Below are positions 44,988 to 54,127 of a stretch of 64,000 nt of DNA, one piece after another. Made by a program: the position numbers and the translations under genes. Each line of letters starts with the position of its first letter. Positions within the stretch are counted from its first letter, which is position 1. The stretch covers positions 2,491,001-2,555,000 of the forward strand of contig NZ_CP029617.1 of NCBI RefSeq assembly GCF_003945545.1, given 5' to 3'. The notes beneath the pieces were generated by a model. That model was given only the letters and a program-made list of their open reading frames with translations, had not been told where the DNA came from and ran no database searches. This DNA comes from Streptomyces sp. WAC 01529 (GTDB lineage Bacteria; Actinomycetota; Actinomycetes; Streptomycetales; Streptomycetaceae).

Positions 44988-45761
44988 ATGACTGTCACCC
45001 GTGCCCGCTTCACCGGCCGTACCGCCCTCGTCACCGGCGGCGGCTCCGGTCTCGGCCGCGCCGCCGCCCTCGCGTTCGCCGCCGAGGGAGCCAACGTCGT
45101 GGTGGCCGGACGCACCGAGGCCCCGCTGAAGGAGACCGTGTCCCTCATCGAGGCGGCGGGCGGTACGGCCCTCGCCGTCACCGCCGACGTCTCCCGCTCG
45201 GCCGACCTCGCCGCCCTGGTCGCGACGGCGGTCGCCCGCTTCGGCTCCCTGGACGTCGCCGTCAACAACGCGGGCGTCCTGCGCGCCGGACAGCCGGTCG
45301 CCGAGCTGCCCGAGGAGGACTGGCGCACGATGCTCGACATCAACGTCACCGGCGTCCTGCTCGCCCTCCAGGCGGAGGTCAAGCAGATGCGCACCCAGCC
45401 CGCGGGCGGCGCGATCGTCAACATCGGCTCGAACCTGGGCGCCCACACCTCCGTCCCCGGCACGGCCGCGTACGGCGCGACCAAGGCGGCCGTCTCCGCG
45501 CTGAGCCGCGCGGCCGCCGCCGAGCACATCCGGGACGGGGTCCGCATCAACACCGTGAGCCCTGGCGCCTCCGACACCTCCATGTCGCTCAAGCCCGGCG
45601 AGAGCGAGGCGGACCGCGCGGCGCGCATGAAGGAGCAGTCGCCGCTCGGCCGGGTCTCGACGACCGAGGAGGTCGCCGCGGCCGTGCTGTACCTGGCGTC
45701 GGACGAATCCGGCTCCGTGGTCGGCGCGGACCTCGTCATCGACGGTGGCGCGGCGGCCTGA
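44988..45761 (+). CDS. SDR-family NAD(P)-dependent oxidoreductase
   Basis: A 257-aa classical SDR. TGGGSGLG binds the cofactor, NNAG is the central strand motif, YGATK provides the catalytic Tyr/Lys, and the C-terminus has SDESGSVVGADLVIDGG. The basic cofactor-specific residue (GRTEAP) suggests NADP(H). Control by the adjacent TetR protein is strongly suggested by shared operators. Its substrate is unknown. Confidence 0.94.
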   Translation: MTVTRARFTGRTALVTGGGSGLGRAAALAFAAEGANVVVAGRTEAPLKETVSLIEAAGGTALAVTADVSRSADLAALVATAVARFGSLDVAVNNAGVLRAGQPVAELPEEDWRTMLDINVTGVLLALQAEVKQMRTQPAGGAIVNIGSNLGAHTSVPGTAAYGATKAAVSALSRAAAAEHIRDGVRINTVSPGASDTSMSLKPGESEADRAARMKEQSPLGRVSTTEEVAAAVLYLASDESGSVVGADLVIDGGAAA

Positions 45762-45770
45762 GCGGCCCCG

Positions 45771-45815
45771 CCTACCGCGCCTACCGCGGCTACCGCGGCT
45801 ACCGCGGCTACCGCA
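45771..45815. repeat. 9-bp tandem repeat, five units
   Basis: Five copies of (c/g)cTACCGCG lie between the convergent SDR and membrane-protein genes; the last unit overlaps the membrane protein's stop. Probably a slippage expansion; no hairpin terminator with T-run is seen. Confidence 0.85.
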
Positions 45816-46383
45816 GGTCCGACGCCTCGAAGACGCCCCGCGCCGCCGCCCCGTCGATCCGTGCCGTGAGCCTGCGCAGTTCGGCGCACCCGCTGCTGAG
45901 CAGGCCCGCATCGCGTGCGGCGCGGGCCCCGCGGTCCAGGCGGTGCAGCAGCAGCGGGTTGGCGACGAGGATCTGCGGGTCCAGTTCGACGCGGTTGCCG
46001 AGGGAGTCGCACAGGACGAGGCGCGCGGCGACGCCCTCGTTGTGCCGTACGGCGGTCAGCAACCCGGTGCAGACATGCCGGCGACGCCCGAGGCCCTGGA
46101 CGGCGAGCCAGCCGGGGCCCGCCGTCACCCGCGCGGGGTGCAGCACCACGTACAGCAGCGCGGAGAGTCCCGCCCACAGGGCGAGCCGGGGCAGGGCGAG
46201 GGTGCCGTTGGCCAGGTCGATGAGGACGATGAGCACGAAGAGGCCGAGCGCGCAGAGGACCGCGGCCCGCACGTCCGACGCCCAGTTCCGGTCGGACACG
46301 GTCTCCGCCGTGCCCACGTAAACGCTCTCGCCCCGCGCCGCGCCGCGCCGGGCGGCGGCCCGTGTCGTCCTGTGGTGTCCCAT
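45808..46383 (-). CDS. Membrane protein of unknown function (PH-like tail)
   Basis: A 191-aa protein. Two adjacent hydrophobic helices (AAVLCALGLFVLIVLIDLANG and LALWAGLSALLYVVLHP, about residues 38-85) are followed by a cytosolic domain with VTAGPGWLAVQGLGRRRHV, as in bacterial PH-type membrane proteins. The C-terminus contains ELDPQILVANPLLLHRLDRG. I chose ATG at 46383 (MGHHRTTRAA); the longer frame upstream looks non-coding. No named family is recognised. It is convergent with the SDR gene. Confidence 0.75.
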   Translation of the reverse strand: MGHHRTTRAAARRGAARGESVYVGTAETVSDRNWASDVRAAVLCALGLFVLIVLIDLANGTLALPRLALWAGLSALLYVVLHPARVTAGPGWLAVQGLGRRRHVCTGLLTAVRHNEGVAARLVLCDSLGNRVELDPQILVANPLLLHRLDRGARAARDAGLLSSGCAELRRLTARIDGAAARGVFEASDLR

Positions 46384-46592
46384 GTGCGGCACGTTAGGAC
46401 GGCTGTGCGACGACTGGCCCCGGCATTGACGCGCCGCATACACCCGGGCGGCCCACCTTGACGGGACGCTGACGCCTCCCCGGGAGGGGGGCGACACTCG
46501 GCCGCAACACCACTGTCGTAATCACCGCGCATGGTTGATCGTTGGGCCCGACACGTACAGGAACTCCGACCTCACGCAGGGGGACGACCGGG

Positions 46593-47849
46593 ATGACCAT
46601 CAGCCGCAGGACACTGCTCGCGACCGGCGCCGGGCTCGGACTGCTCACGGCGTGCGGCTCCAACACCGGGCGGGGCGGCGGGGGTTCGGGCAGCAAGGGC
46701 CCGCGGCTCGCGCAGTGGTACCACCAGTACGGCGAGGCGGGCACCGAGCAGGCCGTGAAACGGTACGCCGCCGCGTACGACAAGGCGGACGTCGCCGTGC
46801 AGTGGCGGCCCGGCAACTACGACGAGCAGACCGCCGCGGCCCTGCTCACCGACTCCGGGCCCGACGTCTTCGAGGTCAACGGCCCCACCCTGGACCAGAT
46901 CCAGGGCGGCCAGGTCGTCGACCTCACCGATCTCTTCGAGGGCGTACGGGACGACTTCAACCCGGCGGTCCTCGCCCCGAAGACGTACGACGGGAAGATC
47001 TGGGCGATCCCCCAGGTCGTCGACATGCACCTGCTCTACTACCGCAAGATCCTGCTCGACGACGCCGGTGTGCGGCCGCCGAAGAGCCTGGACGAGCTGG
47101 TCGACGCGGCGAAGGCGCTGACGACGAAGAACGTGAAGGGCCTCTTCCTCGGCAACGACGGCGGGGCGGGCGCGCTCGGCATCACCCCGCTGTACGCGGC
47201 GGGCCTCTCCTCCGTCACGGCGGACGGCGAGGTCGGCTTCGACGATCCGGCCGCGGCCCGCACCCTGGGCAAGCTGCGCCAGCTGTACGCCGACAAGTCG
47301 CTGCTGCTCGGCGCGCCCGCCGACTGGGCGGACCCCTCGGCGTTCGTACAGGAACTGACCGCCATGCAGTGGTGCGGCCTGTGGGCGCTGCCCGCGGTCA
47401 AGAAGGAGCTGGGTGACGACTTCGGGGTCCTCGCGCTGCCCGCCGACGGTCCGGACGGCAGGCCCGCGCTGCCCGTGGGGTCGTACGGCGCCGCGGTGAG
47501 CGCCCGCAGCGACCACAAGAAGGAGGCGAAGGAGTTCCTGAAGTGGCTGTGGATCGACAAGACCGAGTACCAGGAGGACTTCGCGCTCTCCTACGGCTTC
47601 CACATCCCGGCCAGGCTCTCCCTCGTGAAGAAGGCCGACAAGCTCAAGGAGGGCCCGGCCGCGGACGCCGTGCGCTACTCCACCGAGTACGGCTACGCCG
47701 AGCCGCTGCTGTGGACCCCCGCGAGCCGCACCGCCTACCAGGACGCGCTGAGCCGCGTCATCAAGTCGGGCGCCGATCCGGACAGCGAGCTGAAGTCCGT
47801 CGTGCGCACGGTGCGGGCGGAGCTTGCCCGCACCAAGAAGAAGCCGTGA
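46593..47849 (+). CDS. ABC transporter sugar-binding lipoprotein
   Basis: A 418-aa solute-binding protein. The N-terminus has twin arginines and a lipobox (SRRTLLATGAGLGLLTACG, lipid-modified Cys near residue 22), so export may use Tat. The body follows the extracellular sugar-binding family 1 pattern: LAQWYHQYGEAG, PDVFEVNGPTLDQ, IWAIPQVVDMHLLYYRK and LPVGSYGAAVS. Its stop overlaps the permease start (GTGA). Substrate probably an oligosaccharide or polyol; this cannot be read from sequence. Confidence 0.93.
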   Translation: MTISRRTLLATGAGLGLLTACGSNTGRGGGGSGSKGPRLAQWYHQYGEAGTEQAVKRYAAAYDKADVAVQWRPGNYDEQTAAALLTDSGPDVFEVNGPTLDQIQGGQVVDLTDLFEGVRDDFNPAVLAPKTYDGKIWAIPQVVDMHLLYYRKILLDDAGVRPPKSLDELVDAAKALTTKNVKGLFLGNDGGAGALGITPLYAAGLSSVTADGEVGFDDPAAARTLGKLRQLYADKSLLLGAPADWADPSAFVQELTAMQWCGLWALPAVKKELGDDFGVLALPADGPDGRPALPVGSYGAAVSARSDHKKEAKEFLKWLWIDKTEYQEDFALSYGFHIPARLSLVKKADKLKEGPAADAVRYSTEYGYAEPLLWTPASRTAYQDALSRVIKSGADPDSELKSVVRTVRAELARTKKKP

Positions 47850-48757
47850 GCCGGCTGCTCGGCACCCAGAACCGCACGCTGTGGTTCTGGGTGTTCGTCG
47901 GCCCCTTCGCGCTCGGCCTCGTCCTCTTCACGTACGTACCGCTGGCCTGGAGCGTCTACCTCAGCTTCTTCGACGCCCACAACACCGTCTCGCCCACGGA
48001 CTTCGTCGGCCTCGACAACTACACGTCGATGCTGCGGAACGACGCGTTCACCGACAGTCTCGTCACCTTCGCGGTCTTCTCGGCGTTCATCGTGCCCACC
48101 ACCTTCGTCCTGTCGCTCGCGCTCGCGCTGATGGTGAACCGCATGCGCCGCGCGCAGGCGTTCTTCCGGTCGGTCTTCTTCCTCCCCGCCGCGTGCAGCT
48201 ACGTCGTGGCGGCGCTGATCTGGAAGCTGTCGATCTTCAACGGGGTGCGGTTCGGGCTCGCCAACACCGTCCTCGGCTGGTTCGGCGCCGAGCAGGTCGC
48301 CTGGCTCTCGACCACGGAGCCGCCCTGGTACTGGCTGGTCATCGTCACCGTGCGGCTCTGGCTCCAGGCGGGCTTCTACATGATCCTGTTCCTGGCGGGC
48401 CTCCAGCGGATCTCGCCCACCCTCTACGAGGCGGCGGCGGTGGACGGGGCGCGACCCGGCTGGCAGGTCCTCCGCCACATCACGCTCCCGCAGCTGCGCG
48501 CGACCTCGGTCGCGGTGACGCTGCTCCTGGTGATCAACGCCTTCCAGGCCTTCGACGAGTTCTACAACCTGCTCTCCGACTCCCGCGGCTACCCGCCCTA
48601 CGCCCGTCCGCCGCTCGTCTACCTCTACTACACGGCGCTCGGCCAGGGGCAGAACCTCGGGCTCGGCAGCGCGGGCGCGGTGATCCTCGCACTGATCATC
48701 GCGGTGGTGACGGTGGGCCAGGCGCGGTGGTTCGGCCTGGGCCGAAAGGAGGACTGA
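47846..48757 (+). CDS. Sugar ABC transporter permease (MalF-like)
   Basis: A 303-aa permease with six membrane helices and the EAA loop YEAAAVDGARPGWQVLRHITLP, which contacts the ATPase. Starting at GTG overlapping the binding-protein stop. No ATPase gene is in the locus; Streptomyces sugar importers commonly use the shared ATPase MsiK. Confidence 0.94.
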   Translation: MSRLLGTQNRTLWFWVFVGPFALGLVLFTYVPLAWSVYLSFFDAHNTVSPTDFVGLDNYTSMLRNDAFTDSLVTFAVFSAFIVPTTFVLSLALALMVNRMRRAQAFFRSVFFLPAACSYVVAALIWKLSIFNGVRFGLANTVLGWFGAEQVAWLSTTEPPWYWLVIVTVRLWLQAGFYMILFLAGLQRISPTLYEAAAVDGARPGWQVLRHITLPQLRATSVAVTLLLVINAFQAFDEFYNLLSDSRGYPPYARPPLVYLYYTALGQGQNLGLGSAGAVILALIIAVVTVGQARWFGLGRKED

Positions 48758-48762
48758 GCACG

Positions 48763-49599
48763 ATGGACGACGCCCTTGTCCGGGCGGGCCGCGCGCTGCG
48801 GGTGGTCCTGCTGATCGCGCTGGCCCTGCTGTTCCTGATCCCCTTCTACCTCCTGGTCCGCAACGGCCTGGCGTCGGAGCGGGACATCACCTCTCCCGAC
48901 TGGACGTTCTTCCCCTCCACCCTGCACTGGTCGAACCTGCCGGAACTCTTCGAGGACCCGACGGTGCCGATGGCGCGCGCCCTGCTCAACTCGACGCTGA
49001 TCGCGGTCGCGACGACCCTCGGCACCCTCGTCCTCGCCTCGCTCGCCGGGTACGGCCTCGCGCGCATCCCCTACCGCTGGGCCGACCAGGTCTTCTACGC
49101 GATCCTCGGCACGATGATGGTCCCGGCGGCCGTCACCTTCGTACCAAGTTTCGTCCTGGTCTCCTCCCTCGGCTGGGTCTCGACGCTGCGCGGCCTGATC
49201 ATCCCCACGCTCTTCTCGGCCTTCGCGTGCTTCATCTTCCGGCAGTACTTCCTCGGCTTCCCGAGGGAGCTGGAGGACGCGGCGCGGGTCGACGGGCTCG
49301 GTTACTGGCGTACGTACTGGCGCGTGGTCGTCCCGAACTCCCGGCCGGTGTTCGCCGCCGTCGGCACGATCGTGTTCATCGGCGCGTGGAACTCCTTCCT
49401 GTGGCCGCTGGTGATCGGCCAGGACCGCGACGCGTGGACGGTCCAGGTGGCGCTGGCGACGTTCACGACCTCGCAGGTCATCCGCCTGCACGAACTGTTC
49501 GTCGCGGCGGCGGTGTCGATCGTGCCGCTGCTGGTGGTGTTCCTGTTCTTCCAGCGGTGGATCGTGGCGGGGGTGGAGAGGTCGGGGATCGACGACTGA
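48763..49599 (+). CDS. Sugar ABC transporter permease (MalG-like)
   Basis: A 278-aa permease with six helices; the EAA loop appears as LEDAARVDGLGYWRTYWRVVVP. AAAGGAGG ten bases before ATG 48763 is a strong ribosome site. It completes a binding protein plus two-permease importer lacking its own ATPase. Downstream gene is on the opposite strand. Confidence 0.94.
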   Translation: MDDALVRAGRALRVVLLIALALLFLIPFYLLVRNGLASERDITSPDWTFFPSTLHWSNLPELFEDPTVPMARALLNSTLIAVATTLGTLVLASLAGYGLARIPYRWADQVFYAILGTMMVPAAVTFVPSFVLVSSLGWVSTLRGLIIPTLFSAFACFIFRQYFLGFPRELEDAARVDGLGYWRTYWRVVVPNSRPVFAAVGTIVFIGAWNSFLWPLVIGQDRDAWTVQVALATFTTSQVIRLHELFVAAAVSIVPLLVVFLFFQRWIVAGVERSGIDD

Positions 49600-49624
49600 G
49601 GGGGCGTGGCGCGGGCGGCCGGTC

Positions 49625-51841
49625 TCAGACGGGTTCCGTCATGTCCTCCATGAGTTCCGGGAGTTGGCGGAGCCTGGAGACGGTCTGGTTGAGGAGGCGG
49701 ACCGTCGTGTCGGCCTGCCTGCGTCCGATGGGCCGGCCGATGGAGGCGGCGCGGGCCTGCTGCTTCAGCTTCTCCAGGAGGTCGCCGGCTTCGGCGGACG
49801 CCTCGTGCAGCCGGCGGATGCGGTCCTCGACACGGGTGACCAGAGCGTCGACGGTTGCCTCCTCGGCGGGGGCCGCGTCCTCGGCGTCCGCCCACCCTCC
49901 GGCCTCGGCCGACCGCTCGCCCGACTGCTCGCCCGACTGCTCGCCGGGCGGCGGCTGCGGGGTGGCGGTTGTGGGCGGGGCGGCCGGTGTCGTGGGGGCC
50001 AGGGTGGGGCCCGGGGCCGGAGCGGGGCCTGGGCTCGTGGGGGCCGAGCCCGCTGTCGCCGCGGTCTTGCGGCGGCGCTTCCCGTTCTCCTTCGGGAACT
50101 CCCTGTCGAACCAGAACGCGGTCATCACCCGGCCCGGCATCGCCTTCCCCGAGACGCTGACCTGCCACGGCGTGCGGTCGCCGTCGTCCATCGCGGCGAC
50201 CAGCTCCCTGAGCAGCCCCACCGCCATCATCCGGCTCTTCTCGTACCGCAGGGCCTGGAGCGAGTTGGTCACGCCGCGCCGGGAGCGGCGCATGCGCTCT
50301 CCCGTGTCGCCGATCATCTCCTGGCCGTCCAGCGAGCCCCGGTCGGCCTCGATGATGCCGAAGGACGCGAGCCAGTGCGCCGCCCGGTAGGACACCAGTT
50401 CCTCGAAGGCGGAGTCGTCGGTGTCGGCGGCCGCGAGCAGGTCGGGCAGGCCGCGGCCGGAGAGGACGATGCCCTCCCGGACCTTGGTGCCGAAGACCTG
50501 TCCGACGCGCGGGTTCCAGGGCTGCGGGTAGCTCTCGGAGGTGAGGGCCGACCAGGTCCTGGCCCGCTGGTCGATCTCCGCCTTGCTGAGCAGGGACGGC
50601 TGGTTCTCGCTGAGCGCGCGCCGCAGCAGGTGCCGCCTGTGCGCGTCCACGGGGAACAGCTCCACGAGCAGCTTCATGGAGCGCAGGTCGCGCAGCTCGG
50701 AGACGGCCATCTCCGGTGAGGCGTCGGCCAGTTCGCGGATCGGCGCGAGCCCGGAGAGCACCTCCGCCGTCTTCTCGTCCATCACACCCCGGGCCACGTA
50801 CATGCCGAGCACGCTGCGGCCGAGCGCGCGCGAACGGTTGATGGGGTCGAACTCCAGCGGCGGGTGCACATGGTCGCGCCGGTTGTTCATCTGCACGATG
50901 CGGTAGAGGCGCTGCGGGGTCGGTGTGCCGATCACCAGATGGGCGTCCACGGTGGCGATGGCCGCCGCCCGGCGGGCCCGCGACCCGTTCGTGGGGTCGA
51001 GGTCGTCCGCCGCCTCCGCGTACTCCTTGTTGAGCAGGGCGGAGAATTCCGTGAGCCAGACATGGGGGTCGTGGACGACTTCGTCGCCGTCCCTGCCCAG
51101 CTTCTCCGCGGGGACACCGGCAAGCACCTCACCGGAACTCAATCGGAAAATCGACTGACGCTTTTGTGTTCGATTGTTTCCCCGGACGGCCATCCATCCC
51201 CAATAGGCGGACGGATGGCGGGGATTCCCGTCGGAATCCTTCTCCGGTTCCTCCTCCAGACGCACTTGCTGGGGCACGTACATTCCGGGCTCCTGCTGCC
51301 CGTTGAGGACCAGATCCTCCTCCAGGTCATAGGGGCGGACCCGGTCCACGCGCGTCAGGGCGTTCGCCGCGTCCTCGGCGTTCATCATCAGGGCGTGCCG
51401 GTTGGGCACCACGCTCTCCAGGGCGGCGAGATAGGTCTCGCTGCCGTCACCGACGACCCCCTTCCACGGCCGCACCGGAGCGAGCGTCCGTTCCGTGCCC
51501 TGCCCCACCGTCGGGTCGGCCATGGAACGCCAGATCGAACTGATCCGTTCGTTGTGCCCCCACTGCACGCCGCCGACGCCGTGCATGCGGACGAGGGCGA
51601 CGACCATGTCCCCGGCGTCCGTGCGCAGACGGCGGACCGCGCTCCCCTTCAGTCTGCGTACGCCGTTGGCGTCCGCCTCGCTCAAGGTGTCCTCGGGGTC
51701 GACGATGAAGGGGGCCACGTTCTCCAGCGCCCCACGAGGGAGGTTGACCCCGTCGGTGGCCAGCACGGCCTCGATCCAGGCCTCTTGCCGCTCCCGCGAC
51801 ACCGGTGCCGGAAACGGACTCCCGGCGGTGAGCTGCCCCAT
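49625..51841 (-). CDS. Uncharacterised 738-aa protein
   Basis: I do not recognise a family. The N-terminal ~300 residues are mixed alpha/beta (MHGVGGVQWGHNERISSIW, then a WGWMAVRGNNRTQKRQSIFRL segment). A central part reads VIGTPTPQRLYRIVQMNNRRDHVHPP and is helical and Leu-rich after that. A Pro/Thr/Ala linker (about residues 610-665) leads to a C-terminal coiled-coil-like region. Start ATG at 51841 has AGGGGAG seven bases upstream. It is isolated, convergent with the sugar permease gene. The size, Arg-rich character and absence of catalytic motifs would fit a regulatory or nucleic-acid-associated protein, but this is only a guess. Confidence 0.75.
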   Translation of the reverse strand: MGQLTAGSPFPAPVSRERQEAWIEAVLATDGVNLPRGALENVAPFIVDPEDTLSEADANGVRRLKGSAVRRLRTDAGDMVVALVRMHGVGGVQWGHNERISSIWRSMADPTVGQGTERTLAPVRPWKGVVGDGSETYLAALESVVPNRHALMMNAEDAANALTRVDRVRPYDLEEDLVLNGQQEPGMYVPQQVRLEEEPEKDSDGNPRHPSAYWGWMAVRGNNRTQKRQSIFRLSSGEVLAGVPAEKLGRDGDEVVHDPHVWLTEFSALLNKEYAEAADDLDPTNGSRARRAAAIATVDAHLVIGTPTPQRLYRIVQMNNRRDHVHPPLEFDPINRSRALGRSVLGMYVARGVMDEKTAEVLSGLAPIRELADASPEMAVSELRDLRSMKLLVELFPVDAHRRHLLRRALSENQPSLLSKAEIDQRARTWSALTSESYPQPWNPRVGQVFGTKVREGIVLSGRGLPDLLAAADTDDSAFEELVSYRAAHWLASFGIIEADRGSLDGQEMIGDTGERMRRSRRGVTNSLQALRYEKSRMMAVGLLRELVAAMDDGDRTPWQVSVSGKAMPGRVMTAFWFDREFPKENGKRRRKTAATAGSAPTSPGPAPAPGPTLAPTTPAAPPTTATPQPPPGEQSGEQSGERSAEAGGWADAEDAAPAEEATVDALVTRVEDRIRRLHEASAEAGDLLEKLKQQARAASIGRPIGRRQADTTVRLLNQTVSRLRQLPELMEDMTEPV

Positions 51842-51985
51842 ACCGCGTCTCCCCTGCTGTGCTTTCTCGGCCTCCTTGATCGGAGACCTGGACGAAGGCA
51901 ACACGCTCGCAGGGGCAACTCGTCATTTCTAGTGCTGATGCGATTAGCAAATCACTTCGAGCGGATGGAAAAAATGAAGAAGAGC

Positions 51986-52024
51986 CGCGGCGCCTTCGAC
52001 GTGAAGTGACGTGAAGGTGCCGCG
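51986..52024 (-). terminator. Hairpin ending the glycosidase operon
   Basis: Stem CGCGGCGCCTTC (51986-51997) with GAAGGTGCCGCG (52013-52024), one G-U mismatch, 15-nt loop. On the minus strand it is followed after about 11 nt by six T residues (complement of 51969-51974). It lies 76 nt beyond the last glycosidase gene. Confidence 0.72.
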
Positions 52025-52099
52025 ACTCACTGGGTGATGGTTCCGGAATTCCCGAACTGACTTACGCTATTGACTACTTCCGCGTCGGCCGGTAATTGC

Positions 52100-54127
52100 T
52101 CACGCCCCGCCCACCGCCGTCAGCAACGCCAAGGGCGCCGCCGCCGACCGCGATTCCAGGACGCACGCGTGCGGATACGGCACCGGCACCGGATACGCCC
52201 CCTTGTCGTAGCCCGCGAGGACCTCCGGGAGGCGGCCGTCCGCCGTGGTGGCGGCGGAGACGAGGGCGCGGGCGACCGTGCGGGCCTCGTCGTGGAGGCC
52301 GTAGCGCGCGAGGCCCAGCGCGATCAGGGCGTTGTCGTGCGGCCACACCGAGCCCCGGTGGTACGACAGCGGATGGAACGCGGGCTGCCCGGCCGCGACC
52401 GTCCGCACGCCCCACCCCGAGAAGAAGTCGGGCTCCAGCAGGCGGCGGCCCACCGCCTCCCCGCACTCCTTGTCGAGCAGCCCGGACCAGAGCAGATGCC
52501 CCGCGTCCGAGGCGAGCGCGTCGACCTGGCGTCCCTCGCCGTCCAGGGCGAGCGCGGGAAAGCCCTGCTTCGGCATCCAGAAGTCCCGCTGGAAGCGGTT
52601 CCGGAGATCGCCCGCCGCCTGCGCGAGCAGCTCCGCGTAGACCGTGTCGCCCCAGACGGTCCGCGCCAGCCAGGCGGTACGGCACAGCGCGTCGTACGCG
52701 TAACCCTGCGCGCCCGCCGCCATGACCGGCCCGCTCGCCCTGGTGCCGTCGGCGGAGCAGATCGCGCCGGGCGAGTCCTTCCAGTTCTGGTTGGCGAGGC
52801 CGCCCTCGTCGGCGCGGTAGACGAGGTAGCCGCGCGAGGTCAGCCCGCCGTGGTCGAGCATCCAGCCGACGGCGGCGCGCGCGGCGGGCTCCAGGCGGCG
52901 GGCGAGCGCGCGGTCCCCGGTCTGTTCCGTGTACGCGCCGAGCAGCACGAGGAAGAGCGGGGTCGCGTCGACCGAGCCGTAGTAGCGCCCGAACGGCACC
53001 TGCCCGAAGTGCGCGAGTTCGCCCTGCCGCACCTCGTGGACGATCTTCCCGGGCTGGGCGACCGCGCCGACGACGGTCTCGGAAGCCTGCGTCGCGGCGA
53101 GCGCGGGCAGCGTCGCGGCGGCCAGGCGCGGCACGTACGGGAGGGCGAAGAGCGAGGTCAGCAGGGCGTCGCGGCCAAGCATCGTGAGGAACCACGGCAC
53201 TCCGGCGCCGGGCACGCTCAGCTCCTCGCCGTCCGGCCCCTTCGCCGGTACCTGGAGCACCGCGAGGTCCGCGAGGCCGCGCGCGCAGGCGTCGGCGAGC
53301 GCGGGCCATCGGGTGGGCAGGGTGACGCCGGAGACGAAGGCGTCCTGGAGCGCGGCCAGTTGGCGTTCCGCCTCGGCGGGCGACTCGGGCACGTCCGGTC
53401 CGGCCGCCCCGTGCGGATAGGCGGCGGCACTCAGTGCCACCTCGGCCGAGCCGTGCGGGGCCAGCTCCAGCGTCCATACGAGGCGACGCGCGCCACCGCC
53501 GGTCTCCTCCACGGCGTCGGGGCGCGGGTCGGCGGTCACCGTCGTGCGGGCGCTCCAGTCGCCGCGCCGGTATCCGAACGCGACGCCCCTCGGACCGCCG
53601 CCGCCATCGCCGTCACCGGCACCGCTGCCGCTGACGCTGCCGCTGCCGCTGCCGTCGCCGTCGATCGGCCGCCGGGACCTGACGGCGCCCGGCTTGGCGT
53701 ACGTACGGTGGTCGGCGCGCAGTTCGAACTGGTCGGTGAAGTCGGCGTCCACGGTCAGTGCGATGTGGACCCGCGTCGGCACCGGGCGGTTGCTCACGAC
53801 CCGCAGGGATTCGACGAACGCGCCCTCGACCACGGCCTGTTCCCGCAGGACCGTGCAGGCGGGCGGCTCCTGGCGGCCGCCGCGCGGCACGAGCACGCAG
53901 CGCGCCGCGCCAGCACCGGCCGCCGAGGTGTCCACCGGCGCGAGGACCTCGGGCACGGCCCCGTCGACGGTCAGCTGCCAGCGGCTCAGGTGCCGTGCGT
54001 CCCGTACGAACAGGCCGTCCGGGCCCGCGCCGCCGCCGCGCACGCCGCCGACCCCGCTGATGTCGCCGCCCGCGCCGACGGCCGCGAACGTCCGCCCCCG
54101 CACCAGTAGCCGGTACCGGTCACTCAT
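52100..54127 (-). CDS. Glycogen debranching-like (amylo-alpha-1,6-glucosidase) protein
   Basis: A 675-aa protein. The N-terminal ~270 residues form the GDE N-terminal beta domain (YRLLVRGRTFAAVG, DGLFVRDARHLSRW, including a long Gly/Ser/Asp-rich loop near residues 180-200). The C-terminal (alpha/alpha)6 toroid has VPWFLTMLGRDALLTS, ALARRLEPAARAAVGWMLDHGG, ANQNWKDSPGAI and SVWPHDNALIALGL, with probable acidic catalytic residues. Overlaps the upstream GH gene by 8 nt, so both act in the same pathway. Start at 54127 with GGAGAGG. Substrate presumably an alpha-glucan or glucoside. Confidence 0.88.
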   Translation of the reverse strand: MSDRYRLLVRGRTFAAVGAGGDISGVGGVRGGGAGPDGLFVRDARHLSRWQLTVDGAVPEVLAPVDTSAAGAGAARCVLVPRGGRQEPPACTVLREQAVVEGAFVESLRVVSNRPVPTRVHIALTVDADFTDQFELRADHRTYAKPGAVRSRRPIDGDGSGSGSVSGSGAGDGDGGGGPRGVAFGYRRGDWSARTTVTADPRPDAVEETGGGARRLVWTLELAPHGSAEVALSAAAYPHGAAGPDVPESPAEAERQLAALQDAFVSGVTLPTRWPALADACARGLADLAVLQVPAKGPDGEELSVPGAGVPWFLTMLGRDALLTSLFALPYVPRLAAATLPALAATQASETVVGAVAQPGKIVHEVRQGELAHFGQVPFGRYYGSVDATPLFLVLLGAYTEQTGDRALARRLEPAARAAVGWMLDHGGLTSRGYLVYRADEGGLANQNWKDSPGAICSADGTRASGPVMAAGAQGYAYDALCRTAWLARTVWGDTVYAELLAQAAGDLRNRFQRDFWMPKQGFPALALDGEGRQVDALASDAGHLLWSGLLDKECGEAVGRRLLEPDFFSGWGVRTVAAGQPAFHPLSYHRGSVWPHDNALIALGLARYGLHDEARTVARALVSAATTADGRLPEVLAGYDKGAYPVPVPYPHACVLESRSAAAPLALLTAVGGA

